Part shown: in pieces, positions 10,177-22,390 of the stretch | Layout of the letters: every line of letters begins with the position of its first letter | How positions within the stretch are numbered: position 1 is the stretch's first letter | Assembly (NCBI RefSeq): GCF_963169125.1 | Contig: NC_084796.1 | Span: 215,391,948 to 215,455,947 of the forward strand | Direction: 5' to 3' | Length of the DNA stretch: 64,000 bases | Source of the DNA: Humulus lupulus | Taxonomy: Eukaryota; Streptophyta; Magnoliopsida; Rosales; Cannabaceae | Program-made: the position numbers and the translations under genes | Notes under the pieces: generated by a model | The model's database searches: none | Told to the model about the DNA's origin: nothing | Seen by the model: only the letters and a program-made list of their open reading frames with translations

Positions 10177-11247
10177 ATGCTCCATCAAGATTACATTGTG
10201 GGTTTTTCCCAACAACACAATGAGACATTTTACTCCGCTTGGGGGATATTTAATAAATTGGTGGAGAGTCAAAATTTCTCAAGGGGGTGTCTTACACTTT
10301 TCTTTTACAATGGATTAGATGATGCAATAAGATGTTGGGTAAACTATGGAGCAGAGGTAACTGGTGAACCCTTATTAAGAAGATGTCATGATGATATAAT
10401 AGTGTTGTTGAATATGGCAGATTTTGATTACCATTGGCATTGGGATCCTTAACTGCAAGGTTGGAGTCACCAATATCCTCCATCATTCCAAGATCCTAAT
10501 ATTATACCACAACCATTCGAGCATGAAGAGCATAAACTAGAAATTGAAGAATTACTGGCTCAATTGAAAAACAATTTAAATTTAATGGTGCAGAACATGG
10601 AGTGGTTTAAGAATAATTACTCAAACAATCAAGGTTGTGAGAGTTATTTGAAAACTATAGAAGTACCAATGGTTGAGCCATTAGAAGAGATTGAGTGTAA
10701 AGTTGATGAACAAGAGACCCTTGAAGTTATATTCACTCAAAATTTTACAAAGTTGGATACTTGCTTGGTAGATAATGATTATGGTCTGGTGAATGAAGTA
10801 AATTCCATCCATGATCATGAAGTTGTTGAAGAGAAAATCACAAGCATGTTTATGGATAGCCGAGTGGAGAGTGAAAAACAGTCAGAAGGGTTATATGAGG
10901 AATTCACAAATGAAGATGAGGAAAATATGACTTAGGAGGATGAGGAAGCATCTGCAATTATTGATTTGAGTTCATCAATGGTACAATCATATATACCTCC
11001 AAGGGATCCATATTTTAAATTGATGACACCTTCACTATTCTACATCCTTTATGGGCTACCAAAGTTTTCTCCCCAAGCTCATCACTCAAAGTCTTGTGTT
11101 GTTGGAGTGATGTACAAATTAGATTCGTATCTTGCCAAGCTTGAGGGCATTCAGAATGACAACCTTCAAGTTATCTTATATGATGCTTATTATGGGCGTC
11201 AACCACTTATTGATGCGTCGACGAATAATTTTATATTTGCAACCTAA
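10177..11247 (+). pseudogene. gag-like reading frame of RE-C
   Basis: One frame of 356 codons is broken by two stops (TAA at 10450-10452, TAG at 10933-10935). The first ~90 codons resemble the plant retrotransposon capsid domain: ETFYSAWGIFNKL, then FFYNGLDDAIRCWV, then LLNMADFDYHW, as in the usual 'E-F..W.+F...FY.GL...R...A....LL..M' pattern. Codons ~130-255 are acidic and charged with no known motif (VEPLEEIECKVDEQE). The last ~100 codons (YIPPRDPYFKLMTPSLFYIL onward) match nothing I know. No zinc knuckle is seen. An upstream in-frame stop precedes the chosen ATG. Being the only coding region, it would have served packaging or capsid assembly in trans or with a partner element. Confidence 0.65.
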
Positions 11248-12700
11248 GGAGGATAGCAACGAATGTCACTACAATGGAGCAACACATTGGATTACAGGGA
11301 AGTTTTCTTTTCCTTTTCTTTTATTTATACATTAGGGACAATGTTAAGAGTAAGTTTGGGGGAGTTAAGTTTAAGGGATTTTATTTTCATTGCTTTGCTC
11401 ATTGTAGATATCTTAGTTTGTTTATGTTTTGTTAGGTTTATATTTATTTTTATGTTTTGTTTAGTTTTTGTTTAGAGTGTTCGTTGAATCAAGTTGACAA
11501 TGATTAGCCAATGATAATATGATTGAATGATGTGTTGTATAAATTGAATGGGAATAAAGCTATAAAAATATGTGTGCTTGGTTGAATAGTTGTTTCAATT
11601 TTTACTTTGTCCACTTAAATAATTGAGATCTAAATCATCATTTTTGATAAATTTTGTGTGATTGAATTTTATTTATGCTTGCTGAATTTTTAAAATAAAA
11701 ATAAGATTGATATGTTGTTATTCTAGAACTTGTTTGCTTGCTTTTTCAGACGAAATCCTAGATGATGCATGTTTACGAAGATGATTTAGGCAATTCTTTG
11801 GAGCGTTTGAGCCTTTCAAGCCAATCTTGATTTATTGAATCACTAGTTACCCAATTTTGAGCCTAATTTGATTCTTTTTGTTTGACACTTATTTCGAGCC
11901 TATTTGAAACTTTGTTATTATTTTTTTTTCTTCCCTTTGATGTATACCATGAGCATATGAAAAGTGATTTGGGGATGGTTTGTAATGGGGTTTATATTTG
12001 GAAATTTGTGTCAATAGATGAAGAAAAATTGAGAGAGAAAGAAAAAAAATATTGAAAATAAACTACACTCCAATTGAAAATATAAAGAAATAAGTTTGGG
12101 GGAGTGCAGTATAATTAGAAAAAAAATGAAATGAAAAAAAGAAAAAAAAACATGTGTATGAGTTCTCTCTCAAAGCAAGAAAGATTGAGAAATTTGGGAT
12201 TGTTTTGGGTTCGTGAGTTTGTCCTAAGATTGGTTTGTTGGGTTTGTATGCTTATTGTATATTTGAGCCTAAATGACTTTTTCATCTACCTTTACCTAAG
12301 TCGTTCAATTATAAGCCATGAAAGTCTTATTGATTATTGAGCATGTGTTTTCTACATTAGTGGAGATTAGTAAGTATAACAAGCTTATGGGTTAATGATA
12401 TTAATTGATTGTAACGAAAAAAATTTGGTGAGCATGAAATTATTCGAATATATTTTCTTTATTAATCATGATTTTGAGGGCTTTTATTTTTGTTTGGACT
12501 TAAGTGAATTGGAAGAATGTTTTGACTGAAATTATGGATTATAAGTTGATTTTCCTGAATATTATATAAGCATATTATTCATAATATTTTGAGGCTTAAA
12601 TTGTTGTTGTTGGCTTGATTCATTTGTGTTGGTTGTTTTAGATTTTTAGTTTGGTTTTTGTTTGTCTTTTGTGTTCTTTACTCGAGGGCGAGTAAATGTT
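11248..12700 (+). other. Non-coding interior of RE-C
   Basis: About 1.45 kb of T-rich sequence without a supported gene. It holds 'agggacaatgttaagag' followed by a first purine tract (11352-11369), and a second one at 12092-12109. Several copies of TTGAGCC are scattered between 11800 and 12300. Confidence 0.6.
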
Positions 12701-12715
12701 TGGTTTGGGGGAATT
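12701..12715 (+). promoter_or_regulatory. Polypurine tract of RE-C
   Basis: TGGTTTGGGGGAATT directly precedes the TG of the right LTR. Two similar tracts lie further inside the element. Confidence 0.75.
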
Positions 12716-14002
12716 TGATAGGATAGATTTTTAATATTTTTTAGTCTTAGTTTTATTATTATTATTTTATATTTTTAGCTCTTTTTATGTGTGGTTGTTG
12801 TATTTTTAAGTTTGTCATTTGTTAAATGGATATTTGATAAATATTACAAAATTTATTTGAAATATTATCTTCAATAAAGAGAAAAATAATAAAAATATAT
12901 TTTTTTGAATTGATTGGAGAAATAAAGGAGAATTCAAACTTAAATTGTTGGAAAAATCTCAGATAGTTTTGGTATTTTCACCATATCTCCCGACTCATTT
13001 ATCTCATTTACATGTTCTTGGTGGCGTTGGAAAGCTTATTCAAGGACCTATAAAAGCTTGTTTCAAAAGAAAAATCAAATTCATATATTTACATGGTGAT
13101 ATTTGACCTACAAGATTACGCAAGCTAGAGTTACGGGATTTGAAATTCAAATAAAGATATTTTGGAGCATTATCAAGTAACAAATGTAAACATCTAGAAA
13201 ACTCTTTTCACAACCTTATCACTATAAAAAGAATTTTTTAGACTATTTTAGATCTGGATCTATCTCACTCTTTCTTCTTGACCTCTATATTTCCTCTCTT
13301 TCTTCTCTTATTTTTTTTTCTATTCTTTTCCATGAACTAATTTTCTTATCTGGGTTTAATTTAGTCACTTTGATTTCTATTTAATTTAATTATGATGTTC
13401 TATTGATTTTTCTTTTTTATTCTAATCTATATAATGTGTGTTTAATGCTAGTAAATAGTTGATCCATATTTGCTTGATTTATGATTTTGATTCAAAATTC
13501 GAAAGATGAGAATTGAATATGCTATCATTATATAGACATATGTTGCATATTGGACGAAAGTACCTGTATGACTTGTGTTGTAATTATGTTTCCATGCTTA
13601 ATGTCTTCTATATGTTTAAGTTTATCACAGAGATGTAGAAAACCTACATATAGGCTAAGATCTTATATCTTGAAAAAGAATAGAAATCGATTTATGTTAA
13701 CCTGCTATTAGAATAGGAAGAAAGAAATCTAGAATTTATTAATAAACTTAGTAGAATGAATAGTTGATGAAATTAATATCCTAGTTCTTTTTAATATTGA
13801 TTTCCATATTTAGTTAATTTTGTTCATAATTATTTATAATTTTAAAATTAAAATTCATTCATCTAAACTTTGTTTGCCAAATAGAAATTAAAAGAACAAT
13901 TGTTGGTAATTGGAAAATAGTATTCTTGGGAACAATACTCTATTTATCATCTATATTACTTAAATTTATTGCGTACACTTGCGTATCATATTTTCATGAT
14001 CA
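12716..14002 (+). repeat. 3' LTR of RE-C
   Basis: A 1287-bp repeat starting TGATAGGATAG and ending CATGATCA, followed by the CTTTT target duplication. It keeps a stretch of about 46 bases (from about 13507) missing from the left copy. Confidence 0.85.
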
Positions 14003-14464
14003 CTTTTCTGCTCTGAGTATATGGAATGTGTAAAGTTTGAAAACGATCCTCTCGAGGTATTTGCAGGGTAGAAATCCACTATTTGATCCAACGGGGCATA
14101 GTGGGGATCCCAAGATTATCCACATCCGACGGTCCTAGATGATGCAGAGGCTTTAATTGGCCTAATCAAACACTAAATCGTTGATTCGTCAATCCACAAT
14201 CCACACCTACCTCATCTAATGGTCCATGTTGAAAATCTCAAGGCTGTCCCCATCCAACAGTTTGACCTGGTGCAAAATCATTAAACAACCCACTCGAGTA
14301 CCTAATAATTTTTTTTTTGTACAGACGGGATGTCTCGAGAATTGCGCTGACACCTGGCTCCCAAATGGCCCCCAAGTAAATGAACCCCACTTTTGCAAAA
14401 CGAACCGGGATATTTGAGATTGATCCGAGAGAGTAAGGCAAGTCTCCACCATGCAAACACAGAT
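14003..14464 (-). other. RE-B: upstream region of its antisense gene
   Basis: This continues RE-B beyond the RE-C insertion. By position it should hold the promoter and the 5'-UTR intron of the minus-strand gene. Read on the minus strand, the stretch ends in ...GAGCAG at the RE-C insertion point. That would be the 3' splice acceptor just upstream of the start codon at 8716. No reading frame is supported here. Confidence 0.45.
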
Positions 14465-14482
14465 GAAGACTTGGGGGGTAAA
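14465..14482 (+). promoter_or_regulatory. Polypurine tract of RE-B
   Basis: GAAGACTTGGGGGGTAAA immediately precedes the TGTTATCC start of the RE-B LTR and matches the tract of RE-A. Confidence 0.75.
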
Positions 14483-14607
14483 TGTTATCCATGTTTTTTC
14501 ACTCATAACACGTGGCATGACCCAATGAGTATGTGGGCCGTCTTAAAGAGGTCTAGTCCCATTCTGAGCCCAATGAACAGGGAAGGAAGAAACCCTGATA
14601 GCCCAAC
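14483..14607 (+). repeat. RE-B 3' LTR, segment 1
   Basis: The LTR begins TGTTATCC after the polypurine tract. It is cut at 14607 by solo LTR D. Its last five bases CCAAC are one copy of D's target duplication. Confidence 0.65.
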
Positions 14608-16797
14608 TGTAACGCCCTACCTCCTTAGAGCCGTTACTAAGTGAGTTTAAAATGTGCATTCAACCCGCTAATCGAGGTTTTAGATCGAAAAGTGTAATTA
14701 AATCATAAACGAAGTTATAAACTTCGAAAATAATTCCATTTACTGAAAATCATAAAGTGTTTGGCACTTGGGATCCCAAAATATTGTTTAGAAATATTTA
14801 CAACATATAAATACAAACCAAGTCGACTAGACGACAAAATCTAAGTTTTAATACAATCATCTCTCAAAACTACTGGCTGTGACCACCAGGCAGGCCAAAC
14901 ATGTACGCGCCACTTCACGCTCTCCGTACTCATGGTTGGTCAATTTTCCCCTTGCCCTTACCTGCACCACAGAGCACCCGTGAGCCGAAGCCCAGCAAGA
15001 AAACCCTCACAAGAAAAAACATATGCATAACAAACACTTAGCATATAAACAGGCCATCAATAGGCTAACACATACGCCCATGCCGTCCCATGCGCTTTAC
15101 CATGCCCTGGGTTTGCAGTCCACACCGTGAGGATATCCCAGGTATCCTTTAGGTCTCGTCCTGGCAACTCGCACTCCACGTGCTCAACGCTGCTTCCGTC
15201 CCCTTGCCACACTCGGCCTTGTACTCCACGTGCCTAACGCCGTTCCCGGCCCCTACCGACCTCGGCCTGCTCCGTTCCCAGCTCTTGCCGAACATTTACA
15301 TAATTACATTCATAGCATAACAAAACATATACTGAACATTAACAAATTCAATCAAAGGGCTACGCCCTGCAATTCAAACATATTGGGCTCTGCCCTGCAT
15401 ACAAGCTCCATGGAAATAGTGGTTTTCTTACCTACGTCCTGAGCTTTCCGAGCACTGATATCCCGAGCACAGTCCCCTAACTTGAGCCTTGCCGAAACCC
15501 TAGTCACAACGCATTAACAATATTCATCCATCAAGTTCTAATCCATTAAATAACTTTGAGCCATAACTCTAATCTCCGGAACCTTGAATTCTATCAATCT
15601 GGGTGATAAAATCCATCTTGAGCCTTAACCTTTGAGTTCCTAAGCCTAAAACCTCTTAAAAACCCCAAAGTACCTTAAGTACCGCAGCCTTAGGGACCCA
15701 TGCCGCGGCCCCCTGCTCAACTCGAGGCCTAGCCTCAAATTTTCCCACACGCGCCGCAGCCCTTGCTGAAGGGCGCCGCAGCGCGCCTCCAATTTCTGGC
15801 GCTCCAAGTTCAAAGGGGCTGCGGCTCAGCAAGAACAGAGACGCGGCCCTACCCCTCGAACCCAGAAAAACTCAGCATTTCCACCTCAAAAATCAATCCA
15901 ATTTCCCCCAAAATCAAGCCAACAATCCAGATTAACTATCACAAAGATTCTAACACTATCTCAGCATCAAAACCTAACAAAGACCAGCTCCAAAACTCAG
16001 CCAAGCAATCAAGAACAAATTCAAACTTAGCTAACATGCAAACTCCAATATACAACCTTAAAACCAGCTGCAAATTGACACAATTCAACATATTAAGAGC
16101 TTACCTTGATGAATTATGCTTCTGTGTAAATTCTCTAAGTTCCAAGCTTTAATCTCCCCAAAATCCCAGCTGAATTCCCTTAGATTCTAGCTAACTTCAC
16201 CAAGATTTTCCTTAAGCTTCCAAAGGAAAGAAGACCACTTCAAGAGAGAGAGAGAAGGAGTGGGTCGGTTTCTAAGAGTTCTAAGTAATTCTAAGTTTTG
16301 TTTTATTCAACTTAAGTCTATAGGGTTACCTCAAGGCTCGGGGTACCGGAAACATCCCCGAGGGCAAAATGGTAAATTTCCCCAATATTCCGTCCTAGAC
16401 ATTCTAACGTCAAATATATCTCCGAATATTTATTTCCATAACCCAATAACCCCATAACACATCTAATTCCCAAAATACCCCTCGAGTCGCCCTAAGTCGA
16501 ATTCTCAACCCCGTTGTGACTTTCTAGCTAACTGCTCTCTAGAACTGTCTCGGATCGTGCTTCACAGATATATATCACATGCATAACATATTTATCACAT
16601 TTACGCCCTCAACGGGCTTAAATCACAAACATACCCCTAATATTCAAGCGTGGCCCACATGCATATTTAATTCAACTAAACATGCATCTCTATCACATAT
16701 TCACATAAATTCACATATTAACAGATTAAATCATCTATTGCCCTTCAGGCATGCTAATCAAGGTCCTAAGCCCTATTAGCAAATTTGGGTTGTTACA
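14608..16797. repeat. Solo LTR D of a Tekay/Del-type element
   Basis: About 2190 bp starts TGTAACGCCC and ends GGTTGTTACA, the same termini as the LTRs of RE-E and RE-G. It shares internal blocks with RE-E, such as 'gagcacccgtgagcc' with 'gcccagcaagaaa', and 'ggtaccggaaac' with 'gagggcaaaatgg'. Its flanks are CCAAC and CCAAT, a 5-bp target duplication with one transition. No internal region exists, so it is the product of LTR-LTR recombination. A GC-rich patch with repeated 'gccgcggcc/gccgcagc' words lies at about 15700-15850. Confidence 0.8.
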
Positions 16798-16802
16798 CCA
16801 AT

Positions 16803-17388
16803 CATCTTCGAGCCCAACAACGTTCGATGGGCGCGAGCATAACGAAGAAACCTGGACTAAGATGCAGGCCCGACTCATCTTCTCGATCCCGACCTACCTA
16901 TATCCTCCAGGATGCCAACTGAGGTGGCAGACTAACTAGTCGATGGAGATAGAACTTATCAAGAATCAAAAGGAGAGACTCAGTGTCATGAAGTCCATCT
17001 TGGAAAATGAACTCGAGTCTTGGTGAACAAACCAGGAGTCCGATAAGTGATCCGGGACATTAATAAACGAACCTAGACCAAACTTCCAGATAGGGCAAGC
17101 CTAGCTAGCCCCAATGCTGACCTATCCCCATGAAATCCGGCAGTTGATCTCCTCAACTAAACTGCAGAAGAGGGTACGCACAGAGCGTACACTGTTATCA
17201 TGAGACAGTACTGCCACTACTCTAACAGATCATGTCCAAGGTTCCCCTTAGAAACCCACGCAAACCAGTCCGAGCTAACGTACAATGGGAAATTGTAAGG
17301 CTTGGCCACGCTTGAGTTGGCCCAATGGGCCCAGATTAACTATATTCTATTATGTAACATTCTTTGTATTATGATTCCATTAACGAGC
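16803..17388 (+). repeat. RE-B 3' LTR, segment 2
   Basis: LTR sequence between solo LTR D and RE-E. It starts after the CCAAT duplication and ends with CGAGC, the left target duplication of RE-E. It carries no gene. Confidence 0.6.
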
Positions 17389-19573
17389 TATAACGCCCTG
17401 AATAGCCAAGACCGATACACTGTGTGTTTATAAAGGTGCAGGACCTGCTAATCCAGTCATTTAGTTGAAAACATGCTTTTGAAACCACAAATGAGCTAGG
17501 GTTAAAAAGGGTTTAGTCTCGAAAGATACATTTCATATAATTAAACATTTTACACATGGGATCCCAAAAGAAACAACATTCAAAAGTATGTTTACAAAAT
17601 TTGTAGTTTACAAACAACCACTAGCCATTCTAAAGGCAAAACAGATGTTTATGGTTCTCCTATCCCTGTCTCCCCTCAACCGTGGCGGCTGAACAGTTGT
17701 TCATGTACATTCTACTCCCAGAGCTCTCTAGAATAGGGCTGTCAAGCTTGCCCTTGCCTTTACCTACACCACGAAGCACCCGTGAGCCAAGGCCCAGCAA
17801 GAAAGCGCAATATCATAACACAAGTACTGACAATAATCATAAACTCTTTAAGCATGTTTAAACATTTAGCAATCCCTAAAAAACACATAACTCAATGACA
17901 TAAACATGAATTCACAAGCTATCATTTAACCATTCAGCATATCATACTCAACAATCACCTACAAAAACCAGATTACACGATGAATAGGGTCGACACCCTT
18001 AGGTCACACCCTCTGTTTACCCCACTGACTCTGACCTGCTTAAACCGAGCTCAGTGCATAATAAGCTGTCCTCAACTACCAATGGTCGAGCCGCGCCCTG
18101 TGCACTAATGTAAACTTCGGCACTCTTAGGCCGTTTGTCTACTATTTACATGGCATAATACCATCCTCTATAAAGCATACAAAACAGGGAACCCCTTGTC
18201 CCATTAAGAATCCAAAACCGGGTGTAGTTTTCTTACCTTTAATTTTCAAATGCTTCAATTACGAGAGATGCCCCTTGAGCACGATCCGTCTCCTGAGCCC
18301 TAGCTTTTACCTAGTCACAACCAAGATAAGGGATTCCATTAATATTCGAATAAAGGTTTATGGGCGAAGTTCTAGCTTCCGGGGCATCGAATTACACTAA
18401 GCACGGTGGTGGAATCGATCCCGAGAACCCTAGGTTAGGTTCCCGCGCTTAAAACCTTCAAATAACCAAAAATTCCCTTAAGGGCCGCGGGACTTCCATA
18501 CCACAGAGCCTCCTTGGCTCTTCTTGCTCCGCAGGGCCGCGACACTCTAGAGCAGAGTCGCGGCCCAGCCCCTCATGCTCAACCTTGCTCCAAACCACCC
18601 TAATTCCAAAACCCATTGATCACAAAACCTCTAACATGATACTAGCAACATAATCCAGCAAAAACCTAGCTCAGAAACTCATTAAAATCCCATTTTAATT
18701 TCTAAAGCCCAGAAGTCAAAGAACATAGAAATCAGCCATGAAACACCAGAATTCAACCATTAGATCATAAATTCAAGCTTACCTCCACTGCAGAACCACT
18801 TCTCTAAGCAAACTCTGAGCTAACTCCCAAGCTTCCTGCCTTAATTCAACCTTGAAATTAAGAACCTAAGAACCCTTAGATTTCATCCCAAAAGCCTCAC
18901 AATCAACTTATCAAAATGAAATTCAGTGCTTAACTTAGTTTCTAGTTTGATTCCCCTAGCTTCCACTGAGTTAATCCTCCAATTCCTCAGCTCAAACCTC
19001 TGAATTCCCAGCCAAATCCCCTTAGTTTTCAGTGTTTTCCTTGGGAGAGAAGAAGATAGGAGGAGAGAAAAAGGAGAGGGTCAGTTCCTTGAGTTTCCAC
19101 TGTTTTTCTAAGTTTTATCTGTCTATCCTCAAGCAATTAAACCAATCCCGAGGCTCAGGGTACCGGAAACGTCCCCGAGGGCAAAATGGTAAAATTTCCC
19201 AATATTCCCACCTAAACTTCCTAACCTCAAATATATCTCCAATTATATATTTCCATAACCCGATAACCTAAATAACCGTCCAATACCTGAAATACCCCCT
19301 GACCTGCCCCAATTAAAATATTAAGCCCCGTTGTGACTTTCCCGCTAATTAGCTCCCTAGGATCACCTCAAGTCGCATGCTGCAGATTTACCCACATAAT
19401 AATGTGGTTCTCACAATTATAGCATATAATCGCATTTACATTCATATAACCATACATTCATGCTTATCATATAATCATGCATTAAATTAATAAATTCACA
19501 CATAAGCCACTAATGCCCTCCCAACACACTAATCAAGGCACTTAAGTCATATTAGTGATTTTGGGTCGTTACA
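17389..19573 (-). repeat. 3' LTR of RE-E (left copy)
   Basis: It runs from TATAACGCCC (TG mutated to TA at the outer end) to GGGTCGTTACA. Relative to the right copy it lacks about 110 bp in the GC-rich patch near 18490. Confidence 0.85.
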
Positions 19574-19611
19574 ACTATCCCCTCTTACTGAGAATTTCGT
19601 CCTCGAAATTT
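19574..19611 (-). promoter_or_regulatory. Polypurine tract and adjacent hairpin of RE-E
   Basis: On the minus strand AGAGGGGATAGT abuts the LTR. Just upstream is a hairpin with stem AATTTCG/CGAAATT (19593-19599 and 19604-19610) and a 4-base loop. RE-G has the same arrangement. Confidence 0.7.
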
Positions 19612-20989
19612 ACCTTAATAATTTGGGATATTGATCCCGCACCACCGTCTCTAGCTCTCAAGTCGCTTCCTCGACCTTGCTATTTCTCCATAACACTTTA
19701 ACTAACGGAATCATCTTATTCAGTAGAACTTTATCCTTCCGATCTAAAAGTTGAACCGGTCGCTCCTCATAGGACAAATCTGTCTACAATTCTAAGTCCT
19801 CATACTTCAGTACATGTGTTGTATCTGAAACATACTTCCGCAACATAGAAACATGAAATAAATCATGAACTCCTGACAATGATGGTGGCAAGGACAACTT
19901 GTAAGCCACCTGTCCAATCCTTTCTAGAATCTCGAAATGTCCAACAAACCGAGGGCTCAACTTGCCCTTTACTCCAAATCTCCTTACCCCTCGTAGTGGT
20001 GAAACTCGCAAAAACACGTGGTCCCTAACCTGAAATTCCACGTCCCTACGCTTGGGATCAGCGTAACTTTTCTGTCTACTCTGTGAAGCAAGCATTCTGG
20101 CTCAAATTTTTTCAATAGCTTCACTTGTCTTCTGAACCAAGTCTGGTCCCAAATATTTTCTCTCACCCATCTCATCCCAATGAACGGACGACCTACACTT
20201 CCTTCCATATAGCATCTCATAAGGAGCCACTCCAATTGTGAACTGATAATTTTTGTTATATGAAAATTCGATCAACGGGAGACACTTACTCCAAGATCCC
20301 TTGAAATAAATCACACATGTCCTAAGCATATCCTCCAACACCTGAATCGTTCTCTTAGACTGTCCATCAGTCTGAGGATGAAAGGCTGTGCTAAACTTCA
20401 ACTGAGTCCCCATAGCTCTCTACAGAGCTCCCCAGAACTTGGAGGTAATGATAGGGTCTCGATCAGATACAATAGACTTAGGAACCCCATGGAGACGAAC
20501 TATCTCCCTCACATACAACCCTGCATACTATTCCACTGTATATGTTGACTTCATTGGCAGAAAATGAGCTGACTTGGTGTATCTTTCCACTATTACCCAC
20601 ACCGAGTCACAAAGTCCCACTGTCCTGGGTAAACCTCCCACAAAATCCATTATAATGTCTTCCAACTTCCACTCAGGAATACCCAAAGGCTGAAGCAACC
20701 CTGCAGGTCGTTGATGCTTAGCTTTCACCTGTTGACATGTCAAACATCTAGCCACATACTCTACCACATCCTTCTTCATCTCGGGCCACCAGTATAATGT
20801 CCGTAGATCCTGATACATCTTCGTGGTACCCGGATGAAGCGAGTACGGCGTAGTGTGAGACTCATCTAGTATCTCTCGTCTGATCTCTTCATCTGTCGGA
20901 ACACAAATCCGCCCCTGATATCGAAGCATACCAGCCTCAGACACAGAATAATCCTTAGCTACCCCAGCTAAGACATTCTGTCAAACTTC
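19610..20989 (-). pseudogene. RE-E integrase with C-terminal chromodomain, stop-ridden
   Basis: The integrase zinc-binding region keeps HTTPYSLHPGTTKMYQ and CLTCQQVK (HHCC). The catalytic core shows IIMDFVGGLP, HFLPMKSTYTV and FSTAFHPQTDGQS. The C-terminal module includes [20 protein letters not shown]. The chromodomain follows after one TAG, recognisable by LLDRKDKVL and VKVLWRN then EEATWE, and ends with a natural TAA at 19610-19612. All pieces are in one frame, with stops near 20945, 20525, 20414, 20096 and 19781. The enzyme would insert the cDNA, and the chromodomain would direct it to heterochromatin marks. It is inactive as it stands. Confidence 0.8.
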
Positions 20990-22390
20990 CTATAGTTTTG
21001 TGTCTACCAATTGACCCTCATTGATCCGCTCTAGCAGGGTCGACTGCAAGGTAATATTGGCTAGCTGGCCTACCACCAGTTTTATCCTCGCCCTGGTCAT
21101 CTCATCGGCTAATTCTCTGGAGATCTGAACAGAACTAAATAATTGCCCCGAGCCCCTCCGGCTCAATGCATCTGCCACAACACTGGCTTTCCCTGGGTGG
21201 TAAAGAATATCACAATCATAATCCTTAACCAACTCCAATTAACGCCTCTGTCTCATGTTTAGATCCTTTTGGGTAAAGAAATACTTCAAAATCTTATGGT
21301 CACTGTATATCTCGAACTTCTCCCCATACAGGTAATAACCCCAAACCTTTAGTGCAAATACCACCGCCGCCAGCTCCAAATCATGGGTAGGATACCGCTG
21401 TTCATACTCCTTCAGCTGCCGTGATGCATAAGCTATGACCTTCTCATTCTGCATCAACACACATCCCAAACCCAAACTTGAGGCATCACAGTATACCACA
21501 AACTTTTCTTCTTCCGAGGGAAGACTCAGTACATGTGCGGTAATAAGTCGTTGCTTCAATTTCTGGAAGTTGTGCTCGCACTTCTCTGACCAAACAAACT
21601 TCTGATTCTTCCGAGTAAATTCTGTCATCGGCGAAGCAATCTTCGAGAATCCTTCTACAAACCGCCTATAATATTCTGCCAACCCGAGGAAACTCCGCAC
21701 CTCCGAAGCGTTCCTTGGCCTTGGCCAATCCCTCATTGTTTCCACCTTGGACAGATCCACCTTAATCCCCTCTGTGCCAACTATATGCCCAAGAAAAGTC
21801 ACCTCTGGCAACAAAAGCTCACACTTCTTAAACTTGGCATATAACCGATGCTCCCTCAACCTCTGTAAGACCTGTTGAAGGTACCGCTCGTGTTCTGCCT
21901 TTGAACTAGAGTACACTAAGATGTCATCGATGAAGACAATGACGAATTGATCCAAGAATTCCTTGAACACCCTGTTCATTAGATCCATGAAAGCTGCCGG
22001 AGCATTGGCCAAACCAAAAGACATGACCAAGAACTCATAGTGCTCATACCGTGTTCGAAAGGTCGTCTTCGGTATGTTCTCATCCTTGATCCTCAACTGG
22101 TGATAATTAAAACGAAGATCAATCTTTGAGAACACCGTCTTTCCCTGCAGTTGATCGAACAAGTCATCAATCCTTGGGAGAGGGTACTTATTCTTGATGG
22201 TCAACTTGTTCAATTCCCTTTAGTCTATGCACATCCTCAGAGTCCCGTCCTTCTTCTTAACAAACAAAACTGGAGCGCCCCATGGAGAGTAACTTGGCCT
22301 GATGAATCCCAAATCTAGAAGTTCTTGTAACTGTATCTTCAATTCCTTCAACTCTGCTGGTGCCATCCTATATGGTGCTCTTGATACTGG
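20990..22390 (-). pseudogene. RE-E reverse transcriptase and RNase H
   Basis: The palm motif FIDDILVYS (codons ~94-99 after 22213) is the gypsy form of Yx[13 protein letters not shown] (usually RSGYHQL) and [16 protein letters not shown] are also clear. RNase H follows with [35 protein letters not shown] and ADALSRR, covering the D-E-D-D residues. Stops interrupt it near 22388 (TAG/TGA region before the RT), 22214 and 21239-21241. The frame is the same as that of gag and integrase, so the original product was one polyprotein. Confidence 0.8.

Larger units (their letters stand above)
8731..14002 (+). mobile_element. RE-C: gag-only, non-autonomous LTR retrotransposon
   Basis: A complete 5.27-kb element with LTRs at both ends (TGATAGGATAG...ATCA), a primer site resembling the tRNA-Asp type, one gag-like reading frame and a polypurine tract. 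It is flanked by a perfect 5-bp target duplication, CTTTT (8726-8730 and 14003-14007). No protease, RT or integrase can be found in its 2.7-kb interior. The tRNA-Asp-type primer site is usual for Athila-group Ty3/gypsy elements, so mobilisation by an Athila-like partner is a reasonable inference. It lies just upstream of the start codon of the RE-B antisense gene. Confidence 0.85.

Noticed and set aside
10966..11247. An independent small gene in RE-C
   Set aside because: It is in the same frame as the gag-like region upstream, separated from it only by a TAG.
12092..12109. The second RE-C purine tract as the edge of another LTR
   Set aside because: No TG-starting repeat follows it, and the true LTR begins at 12716.
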